Below are positions 38,913 through 48,805 of a stretch of DNA of 64,000 nucleotides, piece by piece. The DNA is from Planctomycetota bacterium. Its GTDB lineage: Bacteria > Planctomycetota > JACQVV01 > JASMLP01. Below the pieces are notes generated by a model that had not been told where the DNA came from, did no database searches, and was given only the letters and a program-made list of their open reading frames with translations. Position numbers and translations under genes: made by a program. Positions within the stretch are counted from its first letter, which is position 1; each line of letters starts with the position of its first letter. The DNA is taken from positions 24,633 to 88,632 of the forward strand of contig JASMLP010000028.1 of the NCBI GenBank assembly GCA_030748635.1. Reading direction: 5' to 3'.

Positions 38913-39649
38913 TCCGCTTCTCCCCCCTTCGTGATGCGGATGAAGATCTCTTCGAGCGCGTCGGGCCCGGAGGGAACGGAGTGAGTTTCGGCCAGCTCCT
39001 TCATGGTGCCCGAGCCGACGATCTGACCCCGATCGATCACCAGCAATCGGTCGCAGAGGACGGAAGCTTCCGAGAGGATATGCGTACACAGCAGTACGGT
39101 CTTGTCTTCGCGGAGTTCTCGGACGATGGCTCGCAGGTGGCGGACCTGATGGGGGTCGAGGCCGGAGGTCGGTTCGTCTAACACCACGACTGGAGGGTCG
39201 GCCAGGAGCGCGTCGGCGAGACCGACTCGTTGGCGATAACCTTTGGAAAGTTGTCCCAAGATACGCTGGCGTACATCGACGACCTGGCATCGCTGGAGGA
39301 TCTCTTCGATCTTCGTGCGTCGGGCGGCTCTGGGAAAAAGCCCCTTCAACTGGCCGCGATAATCGAGGTATTCAATGACTCTCATCTCTTCGGGCAGCGG
39401 GTTGGATTCGGGGAGATATCCGATGCGACGACGGACTTCGATCGAATCCCGGGCAACGTCGAAACCCGCGACTCGCGCGGATCCTGATGTCGCTGGTAGC
39501 AGGGTGGAGAGGATACGCAAGGTCGTCGTTTTCCCCGCTCCGTTGGGGCCGAGGACTCCGAGAATTTCACCGGGATGGGCCTCGAAGGAGACCTCTTTCA
39601 GCGCGTGTATATTCCCGTAGGTCTTGGAAAGTCCCTGAGCCTCGATCAT
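38909..39649 (-). CDS. ABC transporter ATPase (GldA/CcmA-like)
   Basis: GPNGAGKTTTLRIL, LSKGYRQRVGLADALLADPPVVVLDEPTSGLDP. Confidence 0.92.
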   Translation of the reverse strand: MIEAQGLSKTYGNIHALKEVSFEAHPGEILGVLGPNGAGKTTTLRILSTLLPATSGSARVAGFDVARDSIEVRRRIGYLPESNPLPEEMRVIEYLDYRGQLKGLFPRAARRTKIEEILQRCQVVDVRQRILGQLSKGYRQRVGLADALLADPPVVVLDEPTSGLDPHQVRHLRAIVRELREDKTVLLCTHILSEASVLCDRLLVIDRGQIVGSGTMKELAETHSVPSGPDALEEIFIRITKGGEAE

Positions 39650-39690
39650 CGGGCGTCATGATACCCGAAGCGAACCGAGAAAAGGATCGT

Positions 39691-40038
39691 TCAGATTTTC
39701 GGACCGAGGGGCTCCTCGAGGGTCGTGGCCATCTCTTTCGCGCCGGGAAACCGGTCCTCGGGATTTTTGGCCTGGGCGCGATGGCAGAGAGCGTCGAGCG
39801 GTTCGGAGAGGGACGGAACCTTTGCCTTCAGGCTGGGGGCCGGATTTTTAACAATGGCCTGCTGGATTTCGAAGGCGTTTCGTCCCTGGAAGGGTCGAGT
39901 TCCGACCATCCGTTCGTAGAGAATCACGCCGATGGAGAAGAGGTCGCTCCACGGGCTGGAGGCTGAAAAACAATCGGGGTCCGAGGCGTAGGCCTCGGAC
40001 CCCGAGGGGTCAGGCTTTCGGTCGAGTGAGAGAGCGGA
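39691..40038 (-). pseudogene. Remnant of Ser/Thr protein kinase C-lobe, in frame with and 3' of dnaK
   Basis: Continuous frame after the dnaK TAG: ...GSEAYASDPDCFSASSPWSDLFSIGVILYERMVGTRPFQGRNAFEIQQAIVKNP...LDALCHRAQAKNPEDRFPGAKEMATTLEE, matching kinase subdomains VIII-XI; N-lobe, HRD and DFG absent. Confidence 0.6.
39964..40005 (-). terminator. Rho-independent terminator of dnaK
   Basis: Minus-strand stem TCGGGGTCCGAGGC/GCCTCGGACCCCGA (14 bp) with 4-nt loop followed by TTGTTTTT. Confidence 0.85.
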
Positions 40039-41964
40039 CTATTTGGCCGCGTCCTCCTTGACCTCGAATTCGGCGTCGATCACATCGCCGTCACCTCCGC
40101 CGGCGGTGGCTCCGGCCGGCTCCCCCTGGGGAGCGCCTTCGGCAGCGCCTTGCTGCTGAGCCATTTCCTCGTAGAGGATTTTGCCGATCGCCTGGGCGTC
40201 GGTCTGGAGGGTCTGGGTGGCCGTCTGGATGGCCTGGAGATCGTCGTCCTCAGCGGCCTTCTTGAGGCCGGTGATGGCGTCTTCAATCTTCTTCTTCTCC
40301 TCGTCGGAGATTTTCTCTCCGTGTTCTTCGAGGGTTTTTTCGGTCTGGTGGGCGAGACTGTCGGCCATGTTCTTGGCGTCGACGAGTTCACGCTTTTTCT
40401 TGTCCTCGGCGGCGTGTTCCTCGGCTTCCCGGGTCATCCGATCGATGTCAGCATCATCTAATCCGCTGGAACTCTGGATCTCGATCGTCTGCTCCTTGCC
40501 GGTTCCCATGTCCTTGGCGTTGACGTTCAGGATGCCGTTGGCGTCCATCTTGAAGGTGACCTCGATCTTGGGAATGCCGCGCGGGGCGGGTGCGATGCCG
40601 GTCAACTGGAAGTTGCCCAGTCTGCGGTTGTCGGAAGCCATTTCTCGTTCGCCCTGGAGGACGAGGATCTCGACCGCCGGCTGGTTGTCGGCCGCGGTGG
40701 AGAAGACTTCCTTCTTCTCGTGCGGAATGGTGGTGTTGCGTTCGATGAGCTTGGTCATCACGCCGCCGAGGGTTTCGATGCCCAGCGAGAGCGGGGTGAC
40801 GTCGAGAAGGAGCACGTCCTTGAGATCATCGTCGCCCATCAGAATGCCGGCCTGGATGGCGGCGCCGAGGGAAACGACCTCGTCGGGATTGACGCTCCGG
40901 TTGGGTTCTTTGCCGAAGATCTCCTTGGCGAGGGCCTGCACGGCCGGAACGCGGGTCGATCCGCCAACGAGGAGAATCTCGTCGATTTCGCCCGGTTTGA
41001 GGTTGGAGTCGCGCATCGCTTTTTCACACGGCTGACGGGTCCGTTCGAGCAGGGGATCGATCAGCTTCTCGAATTCGGCCCGGGTGAGCTTGCGCAGAAG
41101 GTGCTTGGGGCCGGTCTGATCGGCGGTGATGAAGGGGAGGTTGACCTCGGTCTGGGTGGTCGAGGAGAGTTCGCACTTGGCCTTCTCGCAGGCTTCCTTG
41201 AGGCGTTGGAGAGCCATCTGGTCCTCGAGAAGATTGATGCCGTGCTCTTTGCGGAATTCCTCGGCTACGAAGTGGATCAGGACCTCGTCGAGGTCGTCTC
41301 CACCGAGGTGGGTGTCGCCACTGGTGGCTTTGACCTCGAAGACGCCGTCTCCGCACTCGAGCACCGAAATGTCGAAGGTACCGCCACCAAAATCGTAGAT
41401 GGCGATCTTCTGGTTCTTGTCGGTTTTGAGTCCGTAGGCGAGGGCCGCGGCGGTGGGCTCGTTGATGATCCGCTTGACTTCGAGACCCGCGATGCGACCG
41501 GCGTCCTTGGTGGCCTGACGCTGGCTGTCGTTGAAGTAGGCCGGGACGGTGATGACCGCTTCGGTGACCTCGGCTCCCAGATGGTCTTCGGCCTGCTCTT
41601 TCAGCTTCTGGAGAATCCAGGCGCTGATCTCCGGGGGAGTGTACGCTTTGCCGCGCACTTCGACTTTGACCAGCTCTTCGGGATCGCCGACGACCTGGTA
41701 GGGGACGGTTTTCTCTTCCTGGGACACCTCGTTGTGACGACGCCCCATGAAACGTTTGATGGAAAAGACGGTGTTCTTGGGGTTGGTAACGGCCTGACGC
41801 TTGGCGACCTGCCCGACAAGGCGTTCCTTGTCTTCGGTGACGGCGACGACCGAAGGGGTCGTACGGTGGCCTTCCGCGTTTTCGAGGACCTGAGGCTGGC
41901 CCCCTTCCATGATGGCGACTACGGAGTTGGTGGTTCCGAGGTCGATGCCGATGATTTTGGACAT
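40039..41964 (-). CDS. dnaK: Molecular chaperone DnaK (Hsp70)
   Basis: [46 protein letters not shown], linker [20 protein letters not shown]. Confidence 0.98.
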   Translation of the reverse strand: MSKIIGIDLGTTNSVVAIMEGGQPQVLENAEGHRTTPSVVAVTEDKERLVGQVAKRQAVTNPKNTVFSIKRFMGRRHNEVSQEEKTVPYQVVGDPEELVKVEVRGKAYTPPEISAWILQKLKEQAEDHLGAEVTEAVITVPAYFNDSQRQATKDAGRIAGLEVKRIINEPTAAALAYGLKTDKNQKIAIYDFGGGTFDISVLECGDGVFEVKATSGDTHLGGDDLDEVLIHFVAEEFRKEHGINLLEDQMALQRLKEACEKAKCELSSTTQTEVNLPFITADQTGPKHLLRKLTRAEFEKLIDPLLERTRQPCEKAMRDSNLKPGEIDEILLVGGSTRVPAVQALAKEIFGKEPNRSVNPDEVVSLGAAIQAGILMGDDDLKDVLLLDVTPLSLGIETLGGVMTKLIERNTTIPHEKKEVFSTAADNQPAVEILVLQGEREMASDNRRLGNFQLTGIAPAPRGIPKIEVTFKMDANGILNVNAKDMGTGKEQTIEIQSSSGLDDADIDRMTREAEEHAAEDKKKRELVDAKNMADSLAHQTEKTLEEHGEKISDEEKKKIEDAITGLKKAAEDDDLQAIQTATQTLQTDAQAIGKILYEEMAQQQGAAEGAPQGEPAGATAGGGDGDVIDAEFEVKEDAAK

Positions 41965-42030
41965 GATGATCTCCTTACTTGTCTGGAGTGAATTCGAACG
42001 GGACGGTCGCTAGGTGGCGACACCCCTCGG

Positions 42031-42050
42031 TATAGCATTTCTTGTGCCAA
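42031..42050 (-). promoter_or_regulatory. Sigma-54-type (-24/-12) promoter match upstream of dnaK
   Basis: Minus strand TTGGCACAAGAAATGCTATA: TGGCAC element and GC with GG-N10-GC spacing; 67 bp upstream of the dnaK ATG. Confidence 0.5.
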
Positions 42051-42202
42051 GGAGTGGGGATTGCGTAAGTCTTTGCCGGTAAATGGGTAATGAATTTGAC
42101 TCATTCCGTCTCGAGGTCAGGATGGCACTTCCATTCGGGGGGGTGTGCCGTAGCGACCGGGTTGACCTGGGAGGGAAAATCCCAAACTCCGGACCGTGGG
42201 AG

Positions 42203-43561
42203 TCAGCGCAGATCGTATTCCTTGATCTTGCGGTAAAGGGTTCGGACACCGATCCCCAGGATTGTGGCGGCTTGATCTCGGTTGCCGCCGGTCTGCTCCA
42301 GGGTTTTTCCGATCAGCAGTTTCTCGGCGTCACGGAGCGACATCCCCGCGGACAGGGAGGGGGCCGATCTGGGCAGAGCGACCGCCGAGCCGATTAGTTC
42401 GGAAGGGAGGTGTTCGAGTTCGACGGTTGGGTTCGTGGAGAGGAGGACGAGATTTTCGATGACATTGCGCAGTTCCCGAACGTTGCCTGGCCAGGGGAGT
42501 TCCACCAGGCACTTCTGGGCGGCGGGGGAGAGGGTCAGTTCGGATTTACCGTGGAGGAGTTGGAATTCCTCGAGGTAGTGTTTGATGAGGAGCGGAATGT
42601 CCTGCTTTCGGTCCCGGAGGGGGGGGATCTGGATCTCGACCACCCGGAGGCGGAAGTAGAGGTCTTCCCGAAACCGACCGGCCTCGACTTCTTCGGAAAG
42701 GTTTCGGTTTGTGGCGCCGATGAGGCGAACATCGATCGAGATCAGGTCGTTGCTGCCCACGCGCTGGACCTTCTGCTCCTCGAGGATTCGCAGGAGTTTG
42801 GCCTGGGTGTCCAGCGGCATATCACCGAGTTCATCCAGAAACAGGGTCCCCCGGGTCGCGGATTCAAAACGCCCTTCCCGTTTTCGGTAGGCTCCGGTGA
42901 AGGCTCCTTTTTCATGTCCGAACAGTTCGCTTTCCAGGAGACCTCCACTCATGGCGGCGCAATTGAGGGGGACGAAAGGTCCTTCACGTCGCCGACTGCC
43001 GTTATGTATCGCTCGGGCCACCAACTCTTTACCGGTCCCACTTTCACCGGTGACCAGAACGGTGGCTGAGGTCGGGGCGATCTGGGCCATGATGTCGAAG
43101 ATCCGTTGCATGGCCGCGGTCTCTCCGATCAGGCCTTCGAATCCGTACCGTTTATCGAGCGCGCGGTGGAGGTCGAGGTTGTCGCGAGAGAGGGCCTGTT
43201 TTTCCAGGAGATTTTTCACCAGAGTTCGAAGATTTTCCAGATTGATCGGCTTTTCGAGATAGTTGGCAGCTCCTTTCTGCATCGCTTCAACAGCGCTGGT
43301 GACGCAGGCGTGACCGGTGATGAGGACGACTTCAACCGATGGATCTTGGGCCTTGGCATGACGCAAGATTTCCATTCCGTCGATGTCGTAGATTTTCAGG
43401 TCGGTGATGACGATGTCGTATCGCTCACGGGTGAGCCAGTCCAAGCCTTCGGTTCCACTGGTCGCGACGTGGCAACGACATCCTACCCGTTCGAGCGCTT
43501 CAGCGGTGATCTCGGCGTGATTCTTGTCGTCGTCGATCACTAGGATGATCGGGGAGGTCAT
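42203..43561 (-). CDS. NtrC-family sigma-54-dependent response regulator
   Basis: REC domain (DDKNHAEITAEAL...DIVITDLKIYDIDGMEIL), AAA+ with GESGTGKELVARAIH and GAFTGA, C-terminal Fis-type HTH. Confidence 0.96.
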   Translation of the reverse strand: MTSPIILVIDDDKNHAEITAEALERVGCRCHVATSGTEGLDWLTRERYDIVITDLKIYDIDGMEILRHAKAQDPSVEVVLITGHACVTSAVEAMQKGAANYLEKPINLENLRTLVKNLLEKQALSRDNLDLHRALDKRYGFEGLIGETAAMQRIFDIMAQIAPTSATVLVTGESGTGKELVARAIHNGSRRREGPFVPLNCAAMSGGLLESELFGHEKGAFTGAYRKREGRFESATRGTLFLDELGDMPLDTQAKLLRILEEQKVQRVGSNDLISIDVRLIGATNRNLSEEVEAGRFREDLYFRLRVVEIQIPPLRDRKQDIPLLIKHYLEEFQLLHGKSELTLSPAAQKCLVELPWPGNVRELRNVIENLVLLSTNPTVELEHLPSELIGSAVALPRSAPSLSAGMSLRDAEKLLIGKTLEQTGGNRDQAATILGIGVRTLYRKIKEYDLR

Positions 43562-44265
43562 GGAACCTCCGGGATGGGGAGTCGGAGAATAAAGGCCGTC
43601 CCTTTACCGAATTCGGATTGGACCTCGATGGTCCCTCCGTGTTCTTCGACAATACGGCGGGTGGTGGGAAGTCCCAGACCCGTTCCGGTTCCTTTCCTGG
43701 AAAAATAGACCTGCCAGATTTTGGGCAGGTCTTTCGATTCGATACCGGTTCCAGTATCGGTGATCTCCAGACGAACCTGTCCCTCTTCGAGTAGGGATCG
43801 GATCAAGATTTCTCCTCCCTCGGGCATCGCTTGGCGGGCGTTGATGATCAGGTTGTACAACGCTTGCTTGAAGGAGGTCGGGTCGAGAGTGATTCTGGGA
43901 AGGTCCTCGGCCAGGCTTCTGCGAACCTGAATACCCGCGGTATAAGCTTCGGGGGCGAAGAACTCCAGGGTCTCTTCGACTACTTGATTCAGGTCGTGTG
44001 GCGCCTGTCGAGTCAGATCGGGGCCGCGGGCAAAACGGAGGAAATCGCCGAGTACCCCCTCCATCCTTCGGACTTCGTCGAGAAGCACCTGGATGCGTTT
44101 GCGGGTTTTTCGTTCCTCTGGGGTTTCTGGAGTGGCGAAATCCTCCTGGAGGATCTGGAGGTTGAGCTTGATCGTACTGAGGGGATTTTTGATCTCGTGA
44201 GCCAAACCACCTGCGAGGGTTCCCAGGAAGGCCAGACGATCGGATTCCTCACGATTCACACGCAT
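43558..44265 (-). CDS. Sensor-less histidine kinase (HisKA + HATPase)
   Basis: H-box FLGTLAGGLAHEIKNPLSTI; N/G boxes (NLIINARQAMPEGG, TGTGIESKDLPKIWQVYFSRKGTGTGLGL); starts only ~10 aa before the HisKA domain; ATGA overlap with response regulator. Confidence 0.93.
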   Translation of the reverse strand: MRVNREESDRLAFLGTLAGGLAHEIKNPLSTIKLNLQILQEDFATPETPEERKTRKRIQVLLDEVRRMEGVLGDFLRFARGPDLTRQAPHDLNQVVEETLEFFAPEAYTAGIQVRRSLAEDLPRITLDPTSFKQALYNLIINARQAMPEGGEILIRSLLEEGQVRLEITDTGTGIESKDLPKIWQVYFSRKGTGTGLGLPTTRRIVEEHGGTIEVQSEFGKGTAFILRLPIPEVP

Positions 44266-44385
44266 AGCTCCTCAAATTTGAGAATGAGTCATCATTGTAC
44301 ACAACCTGTTGCCTGACGAGCACCTCGGCACGTGGCCGTGGTGGTTTGTGAGGGGGGATCATGCGATAATAAAATAAGATATCCG

Positions 44386-45975
44386 ATGAAGTTCACCTTC
44401 CAGTTCTTGCACGATGCTACCCTTTCTCCGGTTTCAATCGAGGAGGAGGTGGTGCATATCGGGACGGCGCCAGGCAACCATATCTCCTTTGATCGCGGTC
44501 GGCACCCGATGGTTTCCCGGGCGCATGCTCAGATCCTGGCTGATGAGTCGGGAACGGTCTGGCTTTACGACAATGACAGTCGATCCGGGATCTATATCGA
44601 TGGGCAGCAAGTGGAGGATCGAAAAGAACTCGTTGAAGGTGTTCAGATCACATTCGGAAAGAAAGGACCGACACTTCAGGTCTCTTTCCAGTCGAATGGA
44701 TCCCGGGTCCTGACTCGTAAGCGGGTCGGTCAAACTGCGATTATTCGCCTGGTTCGCGACGAGGTGTCCCGGCGCCAGGCCGCGATGGGGCCGCTTCGTG
44801 GGATTACCGGTGCGGTCAAGCGAGTGGTGACCGATGGATCTCCGGAATTCAAGCGTAACGCCTCTGTCTTGTTGATCCTTATCGCGAGTTGCCTGGCGGT
44901 TGTCTGGTATCGCGTGGGGGTGGGTGAGGGAGAGCAGAGGCAAACGCGAGAATTGCTCGATGCCAATGTGGAGGAAACTCGTAGCCGCCTCCTCAGTAAT
45001 CAAAAGGTTCTGGATGAAACCCGTCGTCGCTTGCAGGCCAACGGAGTGGATTTGCAAGAGACTCGCCAGCGCTTGGTGAAGAATCAGGAGGCGTTGCAAG
45101 AAACCCGTCGTCAACTGGAAGATACTCGATCTCGTGAAGTGGAGACTCGGCAGGAGTTAGCTCGATACGAGGGGCTGCACGATGAATTTTCCCGGGAAAT
45201 TGGAAAACGCAAAAAGCTGGAGCGCGAGTTGGAGCAATTGCGAACGGGAATGGGAGATCCATTTGCCGGAGTGGCTCATGCCTACCGGGATGGGGTTTAC
45301 CTGATCGCGGTACGGTTTCCCAACGGACAGCTTCAGGGGTTGGGGACCGCTTTTCTTGTTCGTGAAGATGGTGTTCTGGCTACCAATGCTCACGTTATCC
45401 TGGGAATTCGGGAATTGATTGAACGTTTTTCGAGACGAGGAATTCAGGTTCAACCGATTCTGATCATGAATCGAGAACCAGCCAAGAGGTTCCGGATTTT
45501 GCAGATGAAGGTTCACCCCGAGTACACCAAGAAGCGTTCCCAGTCCGTGGATACCGCGGTGATGAAAATCGACACGGTTGGGGAGCGGCTGGGGCCGGTG
45601 TTGCGGCTCGCTTCGTCCAAGGTGTTACGGAATCTTCGGTCCGGACAACCGATCGCGCTGCTGGGATTTCCAGGGGAGGAGAACAATCCGCACAAGCCGA
45701 TTGCGACCTTCAAGCACGGTCACATCAGTCGGGTCACCACCTTGCAGAAGGCGGCGGGTTCCTATCTCGATGAAATTCTGGTCCAGCATTCGGTTTCGAT
45801 TACTCCGGGAACGAGTGGAAGTCCGATTCTGGATGACCAGGGGCGGGTGGTGGCGATTCAGTCGTCCGGTTTGGCCATTACCATTCGCCCTCTGGGTATC
45901 CGCTTCATGTCACCCGCTCGGATCAACTGGGCGATTCGTGGCGATAAAATTCAGGAATTGCTCGAGGAATTTTGA
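44386..45975 (+). CDS. FHA - TM - coiled coil - trypsin-like serine protease fusion
   Basis: FHA (IGTAPGNHISFDRGRHPMVSRAHAQILADESGTVWLYDNDSRSGIYIDG), TM (ASVLLILIASCLAVVWY), 14-aa coiled-coil repeats, catalytic triad (TNAHV, SVDTAVM, TPGTSGSPI). Confidence 0.85.
   Translation: MKFTFQFLHDATLSPVSIEEEVVHIGTAPGNHISFDRGRHPMVSRAHAQILADESGTVWLYDNDSRSGIYIDGQQVEDRKELVEGVQITFGKKGPTLQVSFQSNGSRVLTRKRVGQTAIIRLVRDEVSRRQAAMGPLRGITGAVKRVVTDGSPEFKRNASVLLILIASCLAVVWYRVGVGEGEQRQTRELLDANVEETRSRLLSNQKVLDETRRRLQANGVDLQETRQRLVKNQEALQETRRQLEDTRSREVETRQELARYEGLHDEFSREIGKRKKLERELEQLRTGMGDPFAGVAHAYRDGVYLIAVRFPNGQLQGLGTAFLVREDGVLATNAHVILGIRELIERFSRRGIQVQPILIMNREPAKRFRILQMKVHPEYTKKRSQSVDTAVMKIDTVGERLGPVLRLASSKVLRNLRSGQPIALLGFPGEENNPHKPIATFKHGHISRVTTLQKAAGSYLDEILVQHSVSITPGTSGSPILDDQGRVVAIQSSGLAITIRPLGIRFMSPARINWAIRGDKIQELLEEF
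44974..45150 (+). repeat. Four consecutive 42-bp degenerate units encoding 14-aa coiled-coil repeats
   Basis: ETRSRLLSNQKVLD / ETRRRLQANGVDLQ / ETRQRLVKNQEALQ / ETRRQLEDTRSREV / ETR: ETR recurs exactly every 42 bp from 44974 to 45142. Confidence 0.85.
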
Positions 45976-45976
45976 G

Positions 45977-48805
45977 GTGATTTCCTGGCGTGGTATTGTC
46001 AGCACCTTGTGGATGGGAATTTTTCTCGTTTGGGCCGATTTTGGAGCGGCTCAAGACGATTCGAAGGCCTTGCTGGAGCAGTTGGAGTCGATCGTTCAAA
46101 ATTCCGAAATTCCGGCGGACAAGCGGAAGAGGGTATTGCAAGACGTTCGTCTGGAAGTACTTCGCCGCGCGATCAGTGCCGAGGTCGTACTCGATCGCAT
46201 CGAGTCGTTCATCCAGCAGCAGGAGGAGGAGATCTTCGGTTATTCCCTCGATCTGACTCGGGCCTGGATTCACCTGTTTTCGGTCTGTCCGGATCCTCGT
46301 TCGACTCGGGCTTTGATCGGGGCTTCGTCCGCGTCGCGGTTTCAGGTTCGTGAGGCGGCCTGCGAAGGGCTGGGAAGAATCGGTGGTGAGGGAGCCGTGG
46401 AAGCGCTCACAGTCCTCCTGCGGGATGCGGTCCCTCGGGTTTCGATCGCGGCTTGCTACGCCCTGGGAAGATTGAGGTCTGAAGAGGCAGCCGCTCAGAT
46501 CATTCCTCTTCTCGAAGGGCATCTTGATGTGAGGATCGCCGCTTGCCGATCTCTGGCCCAGTGTGGAGGTGATCGAGCCCTCCCGTCTCTCCTCGAGGCG
46601 ACTGGGGATAAAGATTCCGATGTTCGCCTCGAGGCGCTGGGGGCTGCGCTGGAGATCGTGGAGTCATCAACGACTACTTCCGGCTTCCGATCCCAATCTT
46701 TACTCGCTTTTGTCGCTGGGTTTCTCAGTGACGCCAGCATCGATGTTCGCTGCGGTGTGATCCGGATGCTGGTGGAGAGGAATCATCTTTTTGCGGTGGG
46801 AGACTTGATCGAAGCTCTTTCGGCGCCGCACGATTGGATTCGATATCCATCGTGTCGAATGCTTCATGCGCTGTATTCACAACGTTTTGGATACGACCCC
46901 GGCGAAGCTCCCGATAGCGAACTGAATCGTGATGCGGTCGAACGATGGAAAGCTTGGTGGGCGAAGAAATCGAGTCATCCGGATCGAGATCGGATGACTC
47001 TTCTGCTCGTAGGGCTGAGAAGCCCTCTGGGCAAAATCCGACAGGGAGTGGAGCGGCAAATCACGGTTTTGGGAACGAAGTCCCCTGATCTCTACTGGGC
47101 TCCCGAGTCGGGTGATGATCTGATTTACGGCTGTTCGGTGGTCGGTATCGAGTGTCGACGAGTTCTGGCTCGGATTCTTGCTGTGGGGGCTCCCGCGGCA
47201 GGTCAGGAGCTCTTTCGCTCCTGGCTGGAAGATGAGGATCAGGCGATTCGGGAAGCTGGATTGACGGCTCTTTTGCGCCTGGGACTCGAGGAGGATCTGC
47301 TCCGTATGGCCGGTCGACTTGGGGATCCTTCGGACGAGGTGTTCCATAAAATTCTGAAAGCTCTGGTTCAGAATCCATCTCCGCGATCCACGACTCTTCT
47401 CATCTCGGCGGCTCGAACTCTTTCGAACCCAGAGAGGCTTCTGGCGGTGATTCGTGGACTCGGGCTCAGGAAAGATCCGAAGGCTTGCGCCTATCTCGAA
47501 TCGCTCGTCCCGTTATCGGATCGATCACGATCTCTGGCTCTCCTCGACGCTTATCGAGAGATCGATCATCCCGATTCAGTCCGTGGCGGGTGCCTGTTGA
47601 CACAGCATGAAGATCCCCTGGTTCGGACTCGAAGTTGTCTTTGGCTGGGACGGATGATTCAGATGGGGTGGGGAGGAGATGAGGTTACGGAATGCTTGCA
47701 GACTCGTCTAGCAGACGATGAGGAGAGTGTGGTTCGAAGGGCCGCGTCCTGGAGCCTCGGGTGGGGGGAGTGTCGAACCGATGTTCTGGTCTCCCTGGAA
47801 AAGGCGACCTGGGATCCCGAGGTCGCCGAAGCAGCGCTCCAGTCGATGGGGCGACTGGGAGGCGAGAAGGCTCTGGTGGGGCTCAAGCGAGTACTCGATC
47901 GGGCATCGGAAGAAAATATTCGAGTCGAGGTATTTCGCGCTCTGGGACGTCTGGAATCGGCCGCGGCGGATCCGATCCTGATGCAAGGTCTCGGGGATCG
48001 ATCCGACCAGGTACGGCGTGTGATTCTGGAGGGTGAGATCTCGATCGAACAGGATGCCCAGGTGGAACGGATCGTGGAATTGGTGCGTTCTGATCCTAGC
48101 TTGTCTGTGCGAGTTTCCGCCACAATCGCTCTGGCAAGAGCGGAGGGGGAGAAGGCCGGAAACCTGCTGGTGCAGTTGGCCGATGAAGCCGACCGGGAAG
48201 AAATTCGGCTGGCTGCCCGGTGCGGCCTCTACGGCAGCGGGCGAATAAGCACATTCGATGCTGGAATTCTCGAGGTCGAACAGGTTCGCCTGGTGTCGTT
48301 TGCGCTGGAGACCCTTGCCAAGCGACCGATCAAGGTCGATTGGAATTCCTTGATCGATCGGTTGGCGAAGGGGCGCTACGACAAGGAACTTGTCGAGGGG
48401 CGCGATCCTTTGGAGCTTCGGGTGGCGTGGGCTTTTCTGGCCGGAGCAGAAACCGAGATGCCAGGAGGGATGACGGATTGGGTGGGGCAACGTTCCGCTC
48501 CTTGTGTGTCCCTGGTCAAGCTCTTGCGAGGACAGGGAGGAGAGAAGGAACTCCAGGTTGTTCGGCGTGGGTTCGGATATCTTCTGGATGGACTTCAGGA
48601 AGGTGATTTTTCCACCCGCAGAGCTCTGTCCGATTTCGTTTTTCAGGCGACCGGGAAGCGGTTTGAGTACGATCCCAGGGCGGGGCGTGGAGAACGTCGC
48701 AAGGCGGTCATTCGCTTTCGAAGATGGTGGCATGAAATGTCGAGAAATCTCTCTTGGAGTGAGACGGACAAGAAATTCGTTTCGGGCACATTCAAGGATG
48801 AGTGA
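45977..48805 (+). CDS. Exported HEAT-repeat protein
   Basis: Signal-like N-terminus (GTG 45977 or ATG 46013), many HEAT repeats (VREAACEGLGRIGGEGAVEALTVLLRDAVPRVSIAACYALGRL). Confidence 0.8.
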   Translation: MISWRGIVSTLWMGIFLVWADFGAAQDDSKALLEQLESIVQNSEIPADKRKRVLQDVRLEVLRRAISAEVVLDRIESFIQQQEEEIFGYSLDLTRAWIHLFSVCPDPRSTRALIGASSASRFQVREAACEGLGRIGGEGAVEALTVLLRDAVPRVSIAACYALGRLRSEEAAAQIIPLLEGHLDVRIAACRSLAQCGGDRALPSLLEATGDKDSDVRLEALGAALEIVESSTTTSGFRSQSLLAFVAGFLSDASIDVRCGVIRMLVERNHLFAVGDLIEALSAPHDWIRYPSCRMLHALYSQRFGYDPGEAPDSELNRDAVERWKAWWAKKSSHPDRDRMTLLLVGLRSPLGKIRQGVERQITVLGTKSPDLYWAPESGDDLIYGCSVVGIECRRVLARILAVGAPAAGQELFRSWLEDEDQAIREAGLTALLRLGLEEDLLRMAGRLGDPSDEVFHKILKALVQNPSPRSTTLLISAARTLSNPERLLAVIRGLGLRKDPKACAYLESLVPLSDRSRSLALLDAYREIDHPDSVRGGCLLTQHEDPLVRTRSCLWLGRMIQMGWGGDEVTECLQTRLADDEESVVRRAASWSLGWGECRTDVLVSLEKATWDPEVAEAALQSMGRLGGEKALVGLKRVLDRASEENIRVEVFRALGRLESAAADPILMQGLGDRSDQVRRVILEGEISIEQDAQVERIVELVRSDPSLSVRVSATIALARAEGEKAGNLLVQLADEADREEIRLAARCGLYGSGRISTFDAGILEVEQVRLVSFALETLAKRPIKVDWNSLIDRLAKGRYDKELVEGRDPLELRVAWAFLAGAETEMPGGMTDWVGQRSAPCVSLVKLLRGQGGEKELQVVRRGFGYLLDGLQEGDFSTRRALSDFVFQATGKRFEYDPRAGRGERRKAVIRFRRWWHEMSRNLSWSETDKKFVSGTFKDE

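Noticed and set aside
40720-41991. 423-aa and 284-aa + strand ORFs antisense to dnaK
   Set aside because: Compositional shadows of the strongly biased dnaK codons; low-complexity translation with no recognisable domain.
41965-42060. CIRCE/HrcA operator upstream of dnaK
   Set aside because: No TTAGCACTC-N9-GAGTGCTAA-like inverted repeat is present.
42010-42249. 79-aa minus-strand ORF between the response regulator and dnaK
   Set aside because: Overlaps the response-regulator 3' end and the promoter-like element; no recognisable motif.
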